Assembly (NCBI GenBank): GCA_030429045.1
Contig: JAUIEA010000004.1
Coordinates: 16,525 to 80,524 of the forward strand
From: Bacteroidia bacterium
Lineage (GTDB): Bacteria > Bacteroidota > Bacteroidia > Chitinophagales > Saprospiraceae
DNA length: 64,000 nt
Direction: 5' to 3'
Shown here: positions 25,207 through 35,073 of the stretch, in pieces
Layout: each line of letters starts with the position of its first letter
Numbering within the stretch: position 1 is the first letter of the stretch
Notes under the pieces: model-generated
Databases searched by the model: none
Told to the model about the DNA's origin: nothing
The model's input: the letters and a program-made list of their open reading frames with translations, nothing else
Translations under genes and position numbers: made by a program

Positions 25207-25830
25207 ATGGCTACAAAGGTGAATGCACAGAGCTACTTCGACCGGATCGGAAAGGCATGGGATGAAAGTGACATCAAGAAGAGGCATCCGGAATGGGCCT
25301 GGTCGTTGGCTGCTACGCAGTTGTATACGGATAGTTTGGTCATTGTGGGCTTCAACTGGGGAGCAGCCCAAATGGAGAAGTATGATCCGCAAGAGAGCCT
25401 GCCCGATCAGCCATGGCTACAGCAGGATCTCGGAACACTGTCTCGTACGATTCCCTATCTGCGCAAATATTTTCCGGATATCGACCTGGATAAAGTCGTG
25501 CAGACCAATTACTGTTTTTTCCGGTCGCCCGAGCAAAGCGACATTACATCGGATGACATTGACCGTTGCCATCCCCTATTCATGGATTTGCTGAAAGATC
25601 TTCAACCAAAGCAGGTCTTGATCTTTTCATCCGTCCTACGAGACCGGATCAAGGACCAGCTTTCCAATAGAAAGATTGCCGAAATTCCTTCAGGTGATCG
25701 AACAGCTATAGCCATCCGGGCTTCCTGGTCCATTGGTGGAAGGGAGATTCCGGTTGGGATTGTGCCTCACCCCAACAATGCGATTACAGGGGAGGCAAGA
25801 GAGAAGTGTTGGGAATGGCTGCGAAAGTGA
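25207..25830 (+). CDS. UDG-fold-like hypothetical protein
   Basis: A 207-residue protein. DSLVIVGFNWGAAQ (near 45) is placed like the catalytic loop of UDG-superfamily proteins, and VGIVPHPNNAITGEAR near the C-terminus resembles the HPS/HPN DNA-binding motif. A helix pair and LQPKQVLIFSSVLRDRIK lie between. It follows the DUF262 gene after ~100 bp on the same strand and may be co-expressed. The match is structural intuition from two motifs, and glycosylase activity is not shown. Confidence 0.55.
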   Translation: MATKVNAQSYFDRIGKAWDESDIKKRHPEWAWSLAATQLYTDSLVIVGFNWGAAQMEKYDPQESLPDQPWLQQDLGTLSRTIPYLRKYFPDIDLDKVVQTNYCFFRSPEQSDITSDDIDRCHPLFMDLLKDLQPKQVLIFSSVLRDRIKDQLSNRKIAEIPSGDRTAIAIRASWSIGGREIPVGIVPHPNNAITGEAREKCWEWLRK

Positions 25831-25854
25831 GGGCGGACTAAATTGAGGACAAAC

Positions 25855-26742
25855 ATGGAGAGTGGATTGAACGAAGATTGGGCTAAAAAGGCATTAGATG
25901 AACTTTTTAATCTGACTACTACCTATAGGAGTTCAGCGAGTTATCACGAATTGTTCAAGTTTATAGTTCGATTCAGAAGTTATTCTCCGTATAACGCAAT
26001 GCTTATCCATCTTCAACGATCGGGAGCGAGTTTCGTAGCGCCAGCTTCTAGGTGGCTTCGTGATTATCAAAGAGCAATAAGGCCCGGTGCGAATCCAATA
26101 GTTATCCTGCAACCCTTCGGGCCAGTCATGTTTGTGTACGACGTAGCGGATACGTTACCTCTTCCTGATGCTATGCCATTACCAAAAGAAATTTATAGCC
26201 CTTTTGAAGTGCGTGGAGGTAAAATTGGTAAAGAGTTTGAAATAACCGTCCAAAATGCAAAACGGGATGGGATCCTGGTTCACTTGGAACGAGCCGGTTC
26301 CCAAAGCGCTGGGAGTATTCGTAGCACTACGCGTGGAGGTTCTATTCCATTTTTAGTAAGAAAAAAGCCAAAGGAAGAACACGTTATGGTGCCGATAAAG
26401 TACGATCTTCTGGTAAATAGTGCCCACCCAAGGGAAGTCCAATACGCTACACTGGCTCATGAATTGGGGCACTTGTATTTGGGGCATCTAGGGAGCCCCA
26501 ACAAGAACTGGTGGCCCGATAGGGGCAAGCTGGATTTTTCTTCACGTGAATTTGAAGCTGAATCGGTTAGCTATCTTGTTTGTCTTCGACTTGGATTGGA
26601 TACACCATCTGAAAAGTATTTAAATGGTTATTTGTCAAAAAAGAAGGAAGTGCCACAAATCAGCTTAGAGGCAGTGTTGAGAGCTGCGGGACTCATTGAA
26701 TCAATGGGCCTATCCAGAATGAAGCCAAGAAATTATGGCTAG
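25855..26742 (+). CDS. ArdC/ImmA-IrrE-like zinc metallopeptidase
   Basis: A 295-residue protein. The N-terminal ~110 residues (FKFIVRFRSYSPYNAMLIHLQRSG, ASRWLRDYQRAIRPGANPIVIL) match the ArdC-type domain, which binds ssDNA in plasmid antirestriction proteins. The C-terminal half carries the zinc site LAHELGHLYLGHLG and the third-ligand region EFEAESVSYLVCLRLGL. ImmA/IrrE-type peptidases cleave repressors, and ArdC proteins protect incoming DNA from restriction. The role here could be either. ATG 25855 is preferred over TTG 25843. The gene marks an abrupt drop in GC relative to the preceding genes, consistent with the left edge of a horizontally acquired island. Confidence 0.75.
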   Translation: MESGLNEDWAKKALDELFNLTTTYRSSASYHELFKFIVRFRSYSPYNAMLIHLQRSGASFVAPASRWLRDYQRAIRPGANPIVILQPFGPVMFVYDVADTLPLPDAMPLPKEIYSPFEVRGGKIGKEFEITVQNAKRDGILVHLERAGSQSAGSIRSTTRGGSIPFLVRKKPKEEHVMVPIKYDLLVNSAHPREVQYATLAHELGHLYLGHLGSPNKNWWPDRGKLDFSSREFEAESVSYLVCLRLGLDTPSEKYLNGYLSKKKEVPQISLEAVLRAAGLIESMGLSRMKPRNYG

Positions 26743-26859
26743 CAGATTATCGGATACAGAAGTTTATAACAAAAAAGAATATGTGCTAGATTCTGTCAAG
26801 GATGTCTGATCAAAAGTGTCAATTCTCAATATAAGATTCGAATAAATTAATGATTAACT

Positions 26860-29800
26860 ATGTCAATCGAAATAGGTCAGATCGTAAAGAACTTAGTTGC
26901 TAATGAGGCTGTTGTGATTAATCACATTCAGCCTTTGGGGGATATGATTTCTATAAAGTATACTGGTATTAATTCAAGTCGATCCAGTACGAAGATAATA
27001 TCTGCACTTGATTTTGATTCATTGGAGATATTATCTCAGGAAGGAAAATTCAATTTTAAAGGAGATCCTGCGAAGTTTAGATTGTTTGCTGAGGCTGAAC
27101 GGATCAATTCTGCTTATCAATTTGATCCGTTATTTGCCGTAAATTGCAGTATTGTGGATCCTTTGCCGCACCAGGTTGAGGCTGTGTATAAATTCTTGTT
27201 GCCTCTTCCTAAAATTCGTTTTCTTCTTGCCGACGATACAGGAGCAGGAAAAACAATTATGACAGGTCTTCTAATCAAGGAATTGATGATGAGAGGACTT
27301 GCTGAGCGAATACTAATTGTCACTCCTGGCGGTTTGACCAAGCAATGGCAAGAGGATGAGTTAGGAATTAAATTTAATATCCCATTTACGTTAGTCAACA
27401 GGGCGTTATTTTCATCAGATCCAAACGTTTTTCATTCCACTCAAAAGATAGTCACATCAATCGATTTTATTTCCCGTGAAGATGTTTTAAATGTGGCCAG
27501 TAATTCTCATTGGGATTTAATAGTATTTGATGAAAGCCATAAGTTGTCTGCCTATGAATACGGTAGCAAGCAATACCTGTCGCAACGCTATAAAGCAGCA
27601 CAGGTTTTATCGCAACAGTGTGAACATATTTTGCTGCTTACAGCTACGCCACACCGTGGACGAACGGATACATTTAAAAAGCTTCTTCAGCTTCTTGATG
27701 AAGACATTTTTGCAACAGATGAAATTGCTTCTACAAGGATAAAGGAACTGGAGCATAATGGCATTAATAAGTTCTTTATACGTCGATTGAAGGAAGACAT
27801 GAAGGATTGGCAAGGTAAACCGCTCTTTAAGGATCGATTTACCAAGACTGTGGCCTACCAATTGACTCCAGAGGAAAAGGAACTGTATGATGCAGTTACA
27901 AAGTATTTAACGAAGAAGAAAGAGGAAGCATCAGAAACAAGGAATATTCATGTTTCCCTTGCGCTAACGGTGATGCAGCGGAGATTGGTAAGTTCGATTT
28001 TTGCAATTAAAAATACACTGGAACGAAGATGGGGCGCTTTGCAGGGAATTATTGATGAGGTGAATAAAAACCCGAACCTATGGAGTCAGCGGCACAAACT
28101 CGAAGGCTTTGATGTCGACAATATCGAAGATTATGAGGATCTTGAGGATGATGAGCGAGATGCGTTGGATGGCATATTGTCTGATCCTCGAAAGTTCAAA
28201 CTTTTTACGACGGCAAAGAGTATTGGTGAGATTCAGCAGGAGGCCACTGAGGTGAAGAAGTTGTTTGATATGGCTCAATCACTTTATCACCGAAATCAAG
28301 AGGAAAAGAAGTTCCAGGAGTTGCAAGAGTTGCTTAAATCCAATGGTGTAGTGGACAAGGGGGAGAAGCTGGTTATCTTCACCGAACATAAGGATACTTT
28401 ATTATATCTGGAGGAGCGACTCACCAAGCGAGGAGGATATAAAGTGGCTACTATTCATGGCGGTAAGAGTGTAGATGAGCGTAGGGATGCGCAATGGGCT
28501 TTCGCAAAACCCGATACCCAGATCTTGATTGGAACTGATGCAGCCGGTGAGGGTATCAACCTTCAGTTCTGTCGTTTGCTGATCAATTGGGATATTCCTT
28601 GGAATCCTAACCGATTGGAACAGCGGATGGGACGGATTCACCGATACGGTCAGAAGCAGGATGTACTCGTCTTTAATATGGTAGCGAGCAATACTAAAGA
28701 AGGTAAAGTATTGGAACGTTTATTGACCAAGCTGGATATTATTCGGGAAGGAATGGGTGATGATCGAGTCTATGATGTCATTCAAGACGTACTGGAAGGT
28801 GTTGGATTGGATGATATTATCGAATCTGTATTTAATGGTCGGGAGACAGCATTGGATAGATTCTTATCTCAAGATGATGCAGCACTTAAATTGAAGTTCA
28901 GAGAAAAGATCGATGAACAGAAGGATAAATTGGCACATAGTGTTGTGGATTATAAGGATGCAAGGACCTTAAAGGAAGACTCGGACGAAAAGCGTCTCCA
29001 GCCTATTTATATTCGCTTATTCTTCGAGAAGGCATTCCAGAATCTCGGTGGTTCATTTACAGAGTTAAGACAGTCAATATTCAGGATAGATAAGATGCCT
29101 GACAAAGTTATAGGCGAATTGAAAGATACCTATAAAATTCACTTTGATGCCATTAAGTCCATCCAATTTTGTTTTGATAAACAGATCTTCCTTGACTATC
29201 AAAGTATTGGTGATCTGGGCCATGTTCATTATATCAATCCGGGGAATCCTGTCTTTGACAGCTTGGTTGCTGTGGTACGAAACCAGTACCGAGAAGATAT
29301 GATCAAAGGAACTATCTTGATTTCCCCTGATGATAAGGAAGATTATTTTGCGTTCTTTGTGAAGAGTCAGATCGTTGACAATCGACCAAGCAAGGTTGAT
29401 GATAGTGTCGCAGATGAGAGACTGGTTATGGTATATCAATCCGGGAAAGGTGAATTTCATATTACATCACCAGCAAAATTTATTGATTTACATCCACCTA
29501 TGGAATTCACCAAGCCCATTGCTCCCCCAGAAGTCATTGACACCAATGAAGTGATTCAATGGAGTTTTGAAAGAATAACCACGCAACAATTTGAAGATAC
29601 AAAGTCTCATGTGGCCAAAGACGCGGCTGATCGTAGGGGCTACCTTGAATCGGCGTTTACCCAGGTCATCATGGACTTGCAAATATCCATACATGAATTG
29701 CAAAGTAAATTACTCTTAGGTGACAATAAAGTACAGGAATTGATCTTGAAGAAGCAAGAGCGTATCCACGAGTTGATCGAGAAAAAGAGAGACCGCCTTG

Positions 29801-30294
29801 AACGTCTGGATTTGATGACACAACTCAATCCAAAGGCACCGGAGGTGTTAGGATGTGCCTATATAGTTCCACTTACGCAGGTGGAATACGTCGGACATTA
29901 TGGTATGAGTAGAGATGACGAGGCTGAGGCGATTGCTATGAAGGCCACCATGGATTATGAATTGGAACATGGATGGGAGCCACAAGACGTAAGTGCCAAC
30001 AACGAAGGCTATGACGTGAAAAGTATCAGCCCAGAGCAACTGAAGCGCTATATTGAAGTGAAAGGTCGAAGTGGCCAAGATGGCAGTGTGATGCTCAGTG
30101 AGAACGAGATGAACCGTTTGGCTCAGTTAGATGATGCTGCCTGGTTGTACATTGTGATGAATTGTAAGAGCAAACCAGAGCTATACCGGATTCAAAATCC
30201 AGCAAAGGCACTCAGATTCGAATTGAAATCAAAAGGCGTACAATACTTTCTGCCGATGGCAGAATGGAAACAAAAAGTGGATCAACATGCCTAA
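26860..30294 (+). CDS. SNF2-family helicase with C-terminal DUF3883
   Basis: A 1144-residue protein. The SF2 Snf2-type motor has FLLADDTGAGKTIMTGLL (Walker A, ~125), VFDESHKLSA (Walker B), LLTATPHRG (motif III) and, in the second lobe, GTDAAGEGINLQ and WNPNRLEQRMGRIHRYGQKQD (motifs V-VI). The C-terminal ~80 residues (YDVKSISPEQLKRYIEVKGRSG, then ENEMNRLAQLDDAAWLYIV) form a DUF3883 domain, common in defence proteins. Such helicases translocate on DNA in restriction-like systems including DISARM. It heads an operon whose next gene overlaps it by 8 bp. Base composition is AT-rich compared with the core genes. Confidence 0.92.
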   Translation: MSIEIGQIVKNLVANEAVVINHIQPLGDMISIKYTGINSSRSSTKIISALDFDSLEILSQEGKFNFKGDPAKFRLFAEAERINSAYQFDPLFAVNCSIVDPLPHQVEAVYKFLLPLPKIRFLLADDTGAGKTIMTGLLIKELMMRGLAERILIVTPGGLTKQWQEDELGIKFNIPFTLVNRALFSSDPNVFHSTQKIVTSIDFISREDVLNVASNSHWDLIVFDESHKLSAYEYGSKQYLSQRYKAAQVLSQQCEHILLLTATPHRGRTDTFKKLLQLLDEDIFATDEIASTRIKELEHNGINKFFIRRLKEDMKDWQGKPLFKDRFTKTVAYQLTPEEKELYDAVTKYLTKKKEEASETRNIHVSLALTVMQRRLVSSIFAIKNTLERRWGALQGIIDEVNKNPNLWSQRHKLEGFDVDNIEDYEDLEDDERDALDGILSDPRKFKLFTTAKSIGEIQQEATEVKKLFDMAQSLYHRNQEEKKFQELQELLKSNGVVDKGEKLVIFTEHKDTLLYLEERLTKRGGYKVATIHGGKSVDERRDAQWAFAKPDTQILIGTDAAGEGINLQFCRLLINWDIPWNPNRLEQRMGRIHRYGQKQDVLVFNMVASNTKEGKVLERLLTKLDIIREGMGDDRVYDVIQDVLEGVGLDDIIESVFNGRETALDRFLSQDDAALKLKFREKIDEQKDKLAHSVVDYKDARTLKEDSDEKRLQPIYIRLFFEKAFQNLGGSFTELRQSIFRIDKMPDKVIGELKDTYKIHFDAIKSIQFCFDKQIFLDYQSIGDLGHVHYINPGNPVFDSLVAVVRNQYREDMIKGTILISPDDKEDYFAFFVKSQIVDNRPSKVDDSVADERLVMVYQSGKGEFHITSPAKFIDLHPPMEFTKPIAPPEVIDTNEVIQWSFERITTQQFEDTKSHVAKDAADRRGYLESAFTQVIMDLQISIHELQSKLLLGDNKVQELILKKQERIHELIEKKRDRLERLDLMTQLNPKAPEVLGCAYIVPLTQVEYVGHYGMSRDDEAEAIAMKATMDYELEHGWEPQDVSANNEGYDVKSISPEQLKRYIEVKGRSGQDGSVMLSENEMNRLAQLDDAAWLYIVMNCKSKPELYRIQNPAKALRFELKSKGVQYFLPMAEWKQKVDQHA

Positions 30295-31984
30295 CCAAAC
30301 CGAAACAATTAGAAAGTTCATCAAATGCCTTAATAATAAGGATGAACAAGGAGGCTTCTGGCTTCCAAACATACAACGTCCATTCGTCTGGAAGAAAGAT
30401 CAAATCGAGCGATTGTATGATTCAATTTTACGAGAATACCCTATTGGAACTTTGCTCATATGGAAGACAAAAAGTGAATTAAGGAGAAGAAAGTTCATCG
30501 ATAATTTCAAAAGTGGAATAAGCCTATCTAATTTCTATATTCCTCAGGACAATGCTCAGAAAATGATGGTATTGGATGGCCAGCAACGGCTTCAGTCCCT
30601 ATTCATTGGCCTAATGGGAAGTTATGATGGAGAAGAACTTTATATTAATATTCTTAGTGGTGACATAGTGGCTCCTGAGGATATCAAATTTGACTTTAAA
30701 TTCAAGCCTAAATCTAGTACACCTTTTCCATTTGTGCTTTTTAAGGAGTTGGTATTTACTGATAACAAACCAAAGGAAATTGTTAAACAGATTGTATCTA
30801 TAAATGAAGTTTCCGAGAAACAAGAAGATAGAATTTATGACAATGTCGAGTTGATTCGAGAGGTATTTTGCACCCAAGAGAATATACTTTACCAGTTGGT
30901 TGATAGCGTTGACCGTCCAAATACCTACACTGAAGAGGATATAGTTGAAATTTTTATCCGGGCAAATTCCGGAGGCACGCCATTGGGAAAATCTGACCTC
31001 CTCTTTAGTCTTCTTACAGCTAGTTGGGAAGAGGTTGAGAATAATATGGATGAATTGCTTGATGACTTAAATAGAACGGGCTATAAATTTGATCGTGACT
31101 TCATCTTAAAAATTTCTTTGGTTTTATTGGACAAAGGGGCTAAATACGAGATAAAGAAATTTAGACTTCCAGAAGTAAAGGAGGGAATCGAAAAGAACTG
31201 GCAATCAATTGCTGATGCAATACGCTATGTAAAGGACTTTATTTATGGTAAGACATTTTTGAAGACAGACAAAACTATACCTTCATATGCTAGTTTGATT
31301 CCAATTATCTACAGTAAATATCATTTTCCGAAGACTTGGGGTGATAATTTGGAAGCAGATCTTGTTGATTATTTAATTAAGGTTAATCTTACAGGTGTTT
31401 TTGGAGGTGTATCTGATAGTTTCACCGATGCTTTGGTCTCAACAGTGAAAACTAATGAAGGATTTGTAAAGACTGAAATATTTGGCGAAATCCGATCAAA
31501 GGGAAAGAGCATGGAGATTACTAAAGAAAGTTTGCTAAGTTATCATTTTTCATCTAAGGAATTACACTTGTTGCTAAACCTTTGGTACGGCTTTAATTAC
31601 CAGCCATCATGGGAGCAAAACAAGCCTCAGGTAGATCATATATTCCCGCAAAGCGCATTAAAAAGTATTAAAATATCGAATCCAGAGACAGGTAAAATGA
31701 ACATCATGAAATACAAGTGGTGGGATCGAGATCAGATTGCAAATTTAATGCTTCTTACTGCTCGTGAAAATGGAGCAGGCAATAAATCCGATTCCTTGCC
31801 GAATGTTTGGTTCTCAAATAAAACTGAAGATTATCTCAAGATGCACCTTATTCCAAATGATCCCTCGCTTTGGGAATTAGACCGATATGAGGATTTTATC
31901 ATAGAGCGGAAGAAATTACTCATTGATCAGTTTGAGGACATACTGTATATACCTAAAACTGAGTCAGAAACAAAAGTCGAATGA
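30287..31984 (+). CDS. DUF262 + HNH nuclease (GmrSD-like)
   Basis: A 565-residue protein. The DUF262 half has WLPNIQRPFVWKKDQIERLYDSIL (26-48) and VLDGQQRLQSL (95-105), the intact DGQQR motif. IRANSGGTPLGKSDLLFSLL is the conserved mid-domain segment. The C-terminal nuclease half shows KPQVDHIFPQSAL (~447) and DQIANLMLLTARENGAGNK, i.e. the D-H and N-N-K parts of a DUF1524-like HNH site. GmrSD-type enzymes cut modified (e.g. glucosylated) phage DNA with NTP. Here the gene overlaps the helicase by 8 bp and the methyltransferase by 4 bp, so it is an integral operon member rather than a chance neighbour. Confidence 0.9.
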   Translation: MPNQTETIRKFIKCLNNKDEQGGFWLPNIQRPFVWKKDQIERLYDSILREYPIGTLLIWKTKSELRRRKFIDNFKSGISLSNFYIPQDNAQKMMVLDGQQRLQSLFIGLMGSYDGEELYINILSGDIVAPEDIKFDFKFKPKSSTPFPFVLFKELVFTDNKPKEIVKQIVSINEVSEKQEDRIYDNVELIREVFCTQENILYQLVDSVDRPNTYTEEDIVEIFIRANSGGTPLGKSDLLFSLLTASWEEVENNMDELLDDLNRTGYKFDRDFILKISLVLLDKGAKYEIKKFRLPEVKEGIEKNWQSIADAIRYVKDFIYGKTFLKTDKTIPSYASLIPIIYSKYHFPKTWGDNLEADLVDYLIKVNLTGVFGGVSDSFTDALVSTVKTNEGFVKTEIFGEIRSKGKSMEITKESLLSYHFSSKELHLLLNLWYGFNYQPSWEQNKPQVDHIFPQSALKSIKISNPETGKMNIMKYKWWDRDQIANLMLLTARENGAGNKSDSLPNVWFSNKTEDYLKMHLIPNDPSLWELDRYEDFIIERKKLLIDQFEDILYIPKTESETKVE

Positions 31985-34900
31985 CCCTAGCCAAAAAACT
32001 CATCGAAGTGGCTATGCCAATCAAGGAAATATCGGCAGAAAGTGTACGAGACAAATCCATCCGGCACGGGCATATATCTACCCTGCACTTGTGGTGGGCA
32101 AGACGACCATTACCTGTCTGTAGAGCTGTAGTATTTGCCAGTTTGGTGCCTGATCCGGAGGATGAGCATTGCCCACAAGCTTTCAAGGATGCTTGTAGGA
32201 TGTTGTTGGGCGAGCCATTCGCCTTGGATAATGGAGGCAATATATTGGATTGGTATGAACCTTATGACGACATCCCCTATACCTCGGCCATTGACCGTAT
32301 GGAGGATACCCTGCGCAACAGGTTGTTGATGTTCATAGGAAAGTTCTCAGAAAAGTACATCCTGGCTGCGAGGCAAGGTAAGACAGCGGCAGCAAAAGAT
32401 ATGCTGTCAGATGCCAGCCTGATTAAGTGGGACAATAAGAATAATAATAACATCATTGGTAAAGCTCGAAAGCTGATATGGGTTGCCCACAATGCTTCTA
32501 GCGGCAAGACAGCCAAAGTACTGCTTGCAGATTTTGATGCAGCTTACAAAGCCATAAAAACAGCAGAAAATGAACTCTATAGCATAGCTGACCGCCATTT
32601 AGCAACCAAGCAAGTTCAAGCTAACGAAACTGCGTTACAAAAAGCCATTGATGACTTTCAGGACAAAATGCCGAAGGTATTTGACCCTTTTGCTGGTGGT
32701 GGGGCTATTCCTTTAGAATCGGCAAGATTGGGCTGCAAAACCTACGGCAACGACATTAACCCGGTAGCCCATATCATACAAAAAGGAAGTTTGGAATTTC
32801 CACAGAAATATGGTAAGCCGATTACTTACTCAAATGCCGAGTTTACTTTACTATATGGTGCCGAAACGTTAAAGAGTATTCCTAATGAATGGAAAACCTT
32901 CTATGCTGGAAATACCACTGGAGTGCGGATTCCAAACAGACTGAGTTTTGATGTAGAGTTTTATGCCAAAAAACTTCTATCTGAAACGGAAAAGTTAATT
33001 GGTCATCTGTATCCCACTGATGAAAAAGGAAATAAGCCAATCGCCTATTATTGGGCAAGAACAGGATTATGTTCCAACCCGAGTTGTAGAGCTCAAATTC
33101 CTTTATTAAAAGGGTTTTATCTAGTTAACACAAGCCAAAAGCATATTTACTTAAAGCCACAAATAACTAATAATGAAATAAATTTTGAAATCAGAATTGG
33201 GAAAACCAATGATATGGGCTGGATGGGTAAAAGCCTTACCTGCCCCTGTTGTGGAGCCACTACTTCGGTCAAGGACCTAAAACAGCAGTCATTGGATGGT
33301 AAGCTGAATGAGAGATTGATTGCAATTATCGAACATTCAGAAAATGGTAAGGCCTATCGCCTCCCTTTTGAATCGGAATTGAAAGTTTCAAAAATCAAAG
33401 AAGAGGCTTTTTATCAATCCATAATACCTACCGAAACTATGAAAGATATTCCTGATCTAGTCAGTGGTAGAGGCTGGGGAATTTCAAAGTGGTCAGAGTT
33501 GTTCTCTAAAAGACAACTCCTTTTAATGCAGACATTAATTATGCAATTGAATGAATTAAAAGCTGAATTGAATACTGACAATTCAGAATATTCTAAAGCC
33601 ATAATTACCTATTTATCCATTTTGATAGATAGGGGATCTGCCATCAACACTTCTTTTGGTAGATGGGATGTTAGTCGTGAAAATGTTCAAAGTCCATTTT
33701 CAAAGCAAGCAATCCCGATGATGTATGACTATCCTGAAGCAAATCTATTAGGTAATTCCTCGGGCAGCTTATTAAATCAACTGGAATGGATAAAGCGATA
33801 TATAGAATCAGAAAATGGTTATCCGTTTTCAGTAAATTTAAATAACGCCAGTAGTGGTGACAAATCTCAGTTTAAAGATAAGTTTCTAACAGCAGTAATT
33901 ACCGACCCACCATATTATGATGCGATTGCTTATGCTGACCTTTCTGATTTTTTTTATGTATGGCTGAAGAGAACTTTAGGAGATATATTTCCATTGAATT
34001 TCGCAACGCCAAACACCCCTAAAACAGAAGAATGTACTGCATTAAAACATCATCATAATGATAGTAAAGAAGAAGCTAAAGTCCATTTCGAAAGGAAACT
34101 AACGCAAATATTTGATGCCATTGAGCATCAAACTTCAGATATTGTGAGTATTATGTTTGCTCATCAGAGTACGGAGGCATGGACAACCCTTTGCAACTCT
34201 ATTCTTGGGGCTCGAATGAATATTACAGGTTCTTGGCCTGTTGATACTGAAATGGCAAACCGAAGTTTGGGTCTAGCAGGTGCTGTTTTAGCTTCCTCAG
34301 TCACAGTATCCGCCAGACCTTCTCAAAGACAAGGGTACGGTACCTATAAAGATGTCAAAAAAGCAATTGAAATAACAGTTGCCAAAGAGGTAGAAGAACT
34401 CTACCGCTTAGGCTTTAGAGGAGCAGATTTATTAACAGCATGTTTTGGTCAAGCTGTTAGTGATTTTGGCAAATATGAAAAAGTAGAAAAAGCAGATGGC
34501 AGTGAAGTTACTGTGGCTGAATTATTAGAGATGGCTCGTGAGAGTGCCTTTAATGCTTTATTAAAAGGCTTTGACGGGGATGACTTTACTAAGTTCTACA
34601 TCGGATGGTTGCAGCTCTACGGCTTTGTAGAAAGTGACTTTGATGATGCGGCCAAGTTCAGCCGTGTAGGGTTGAGCATCAATGTTCAGGATTTGTTCAC
34701 AGATCACATTCTTATCAAAAATGGCAACAAACAAGCTTTAGGTGGTTTTGCCGATAGACTAGCCACTAGTAAGAACCTGGGAGAAAAAGCCAACAGTCAT
34801 TTGATAGACCAGGTGCACAGAGCCATGCATTTGTACCAAGGCAGCAATCGGGGCAATTTGTTAGAGTTCATCCATCGGGTAGCCTCTAATCCAGACAATC

Positions 34901-35061
34901 CGTTTTGGCGGGTACTTACCTCGCTTTGCGAGATATTACCAGGTGGCAGTGAGGATCATAAACAAGCTACTGGCCTAATCACCAACAAAGAAAGTCTCAT
35001 TCGTGAAAGTGCAACAGCACAGCGAGACAAGGCATCACAAGGAGGTCTTTTTGACTTATAA
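31981..35061 (+). CDS. DUF1156 DNA (adenine) methyltransferase with Zn ribbon
   Basis: A 1026-residue protein. It opens with the DUF1156 signature (KKLIEVAMPIKEISAESVRDKS...HISTLHLWWARRPL). The SAM-binding motif is FDPFAGGGAIPLESARLG (~236), and the catalytic motif is TDPPYYDAIAYADLSDFFYVW (~640), a DPPY type typical of N6-adenine or N4-cytosine methylation. Two cysteine pairs, CSNPSC (~365) and CPCCG (~420), form a probable zinc ribbon inserted between the motifs. COG1743 proteins of this kind recur in defence islands with DUF499 ATPases, the next gene here. It would mark self DNA for the operon's helicase and nuclease; target sequence unknown. Confidence 0.9.
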   Translation: MTLAKKLIEVAMPIKEISAESVRDKSIRHGHISTLHLWWARRPLPVCRAVVFASLVPDPEDEHCPQAFKDACRMLLGEPFALDNGGNILDWYEPYDDIPYTSAIDRMEDTLRNRLLMFIGKFSEKYILAARQGKTAAAKDMLSDASLIKWDNKNNNNIIGKARKLIWVAHNASSGKTAKVLLADFDAAYKAIKTAENELYSIADRHLATKQVQANETALQKAIDDFQDKMPKVFDPFAGGGAIPLESARLGCKTYGNDINPVAHIIQKGSLEFPQKYGKPITYSNAEFTLLYGAETLKSIPNEWKTFYAGNTTGVRIPNRLSFDVEFYAKKLLSETEKLIGHLYPTDEKGNKPIAYYWARTGLCSNPSCRAQIPLLKGFYLVNTSQKHIYLKPQITNNEINFEIRIGKTNDMGWMGKSLTCPCCGATTSVKDLKQQSLDGKLNERLIAIIEHSENGKAYRLPFESELKVSKIKEEAFYQSIIPTETMKDIPDLVSGRGWGISKWSELFSKRQLLLMQTLIMQLNELKAELNTDNSEYSKAIITYLSILIDRGSAINTSFGRWDVSRENVQSPFSKQAIPMMYDYPEANLLGNSSGSLLNQLEWIKRYIESENGYPFSVNLNNASSGDKSQFKDKFLTAVITDPPYYDAIAYADLSDFFYVWLKRTLGDIFPLNFATPNTPKTEECTALKHHHNDSKEEAKVHFERKLTQIFDAIEHQTSDIVSIMFAHQSTEAWTTLCNSILGARMNITGSWPVDTEMANRSLGLAGAVLASSVTVSARPSQRQGYGTYKDVKKAIEITVAKEVEELYRLGFRGADLLTACFGQAVSDFGKYEKVEKADGSEVTVAELLEMARESAFNALLKGFDGDDFTKFYIGWLQLYGFVESDFDDAAKFSRVGLSINVQDLFTDHILIKNGNKQALGGFADRLATSKNLGEKANSHLIDQVHRAMHLYQGSNRGNLLEFIHRVASNPDNPFWRVLTSLCEILPGGSEDHKQATGLITNKESLIRESATAQRDKASQGGLFDL

Positions 35062-35073
35062 AGGATTTGAATC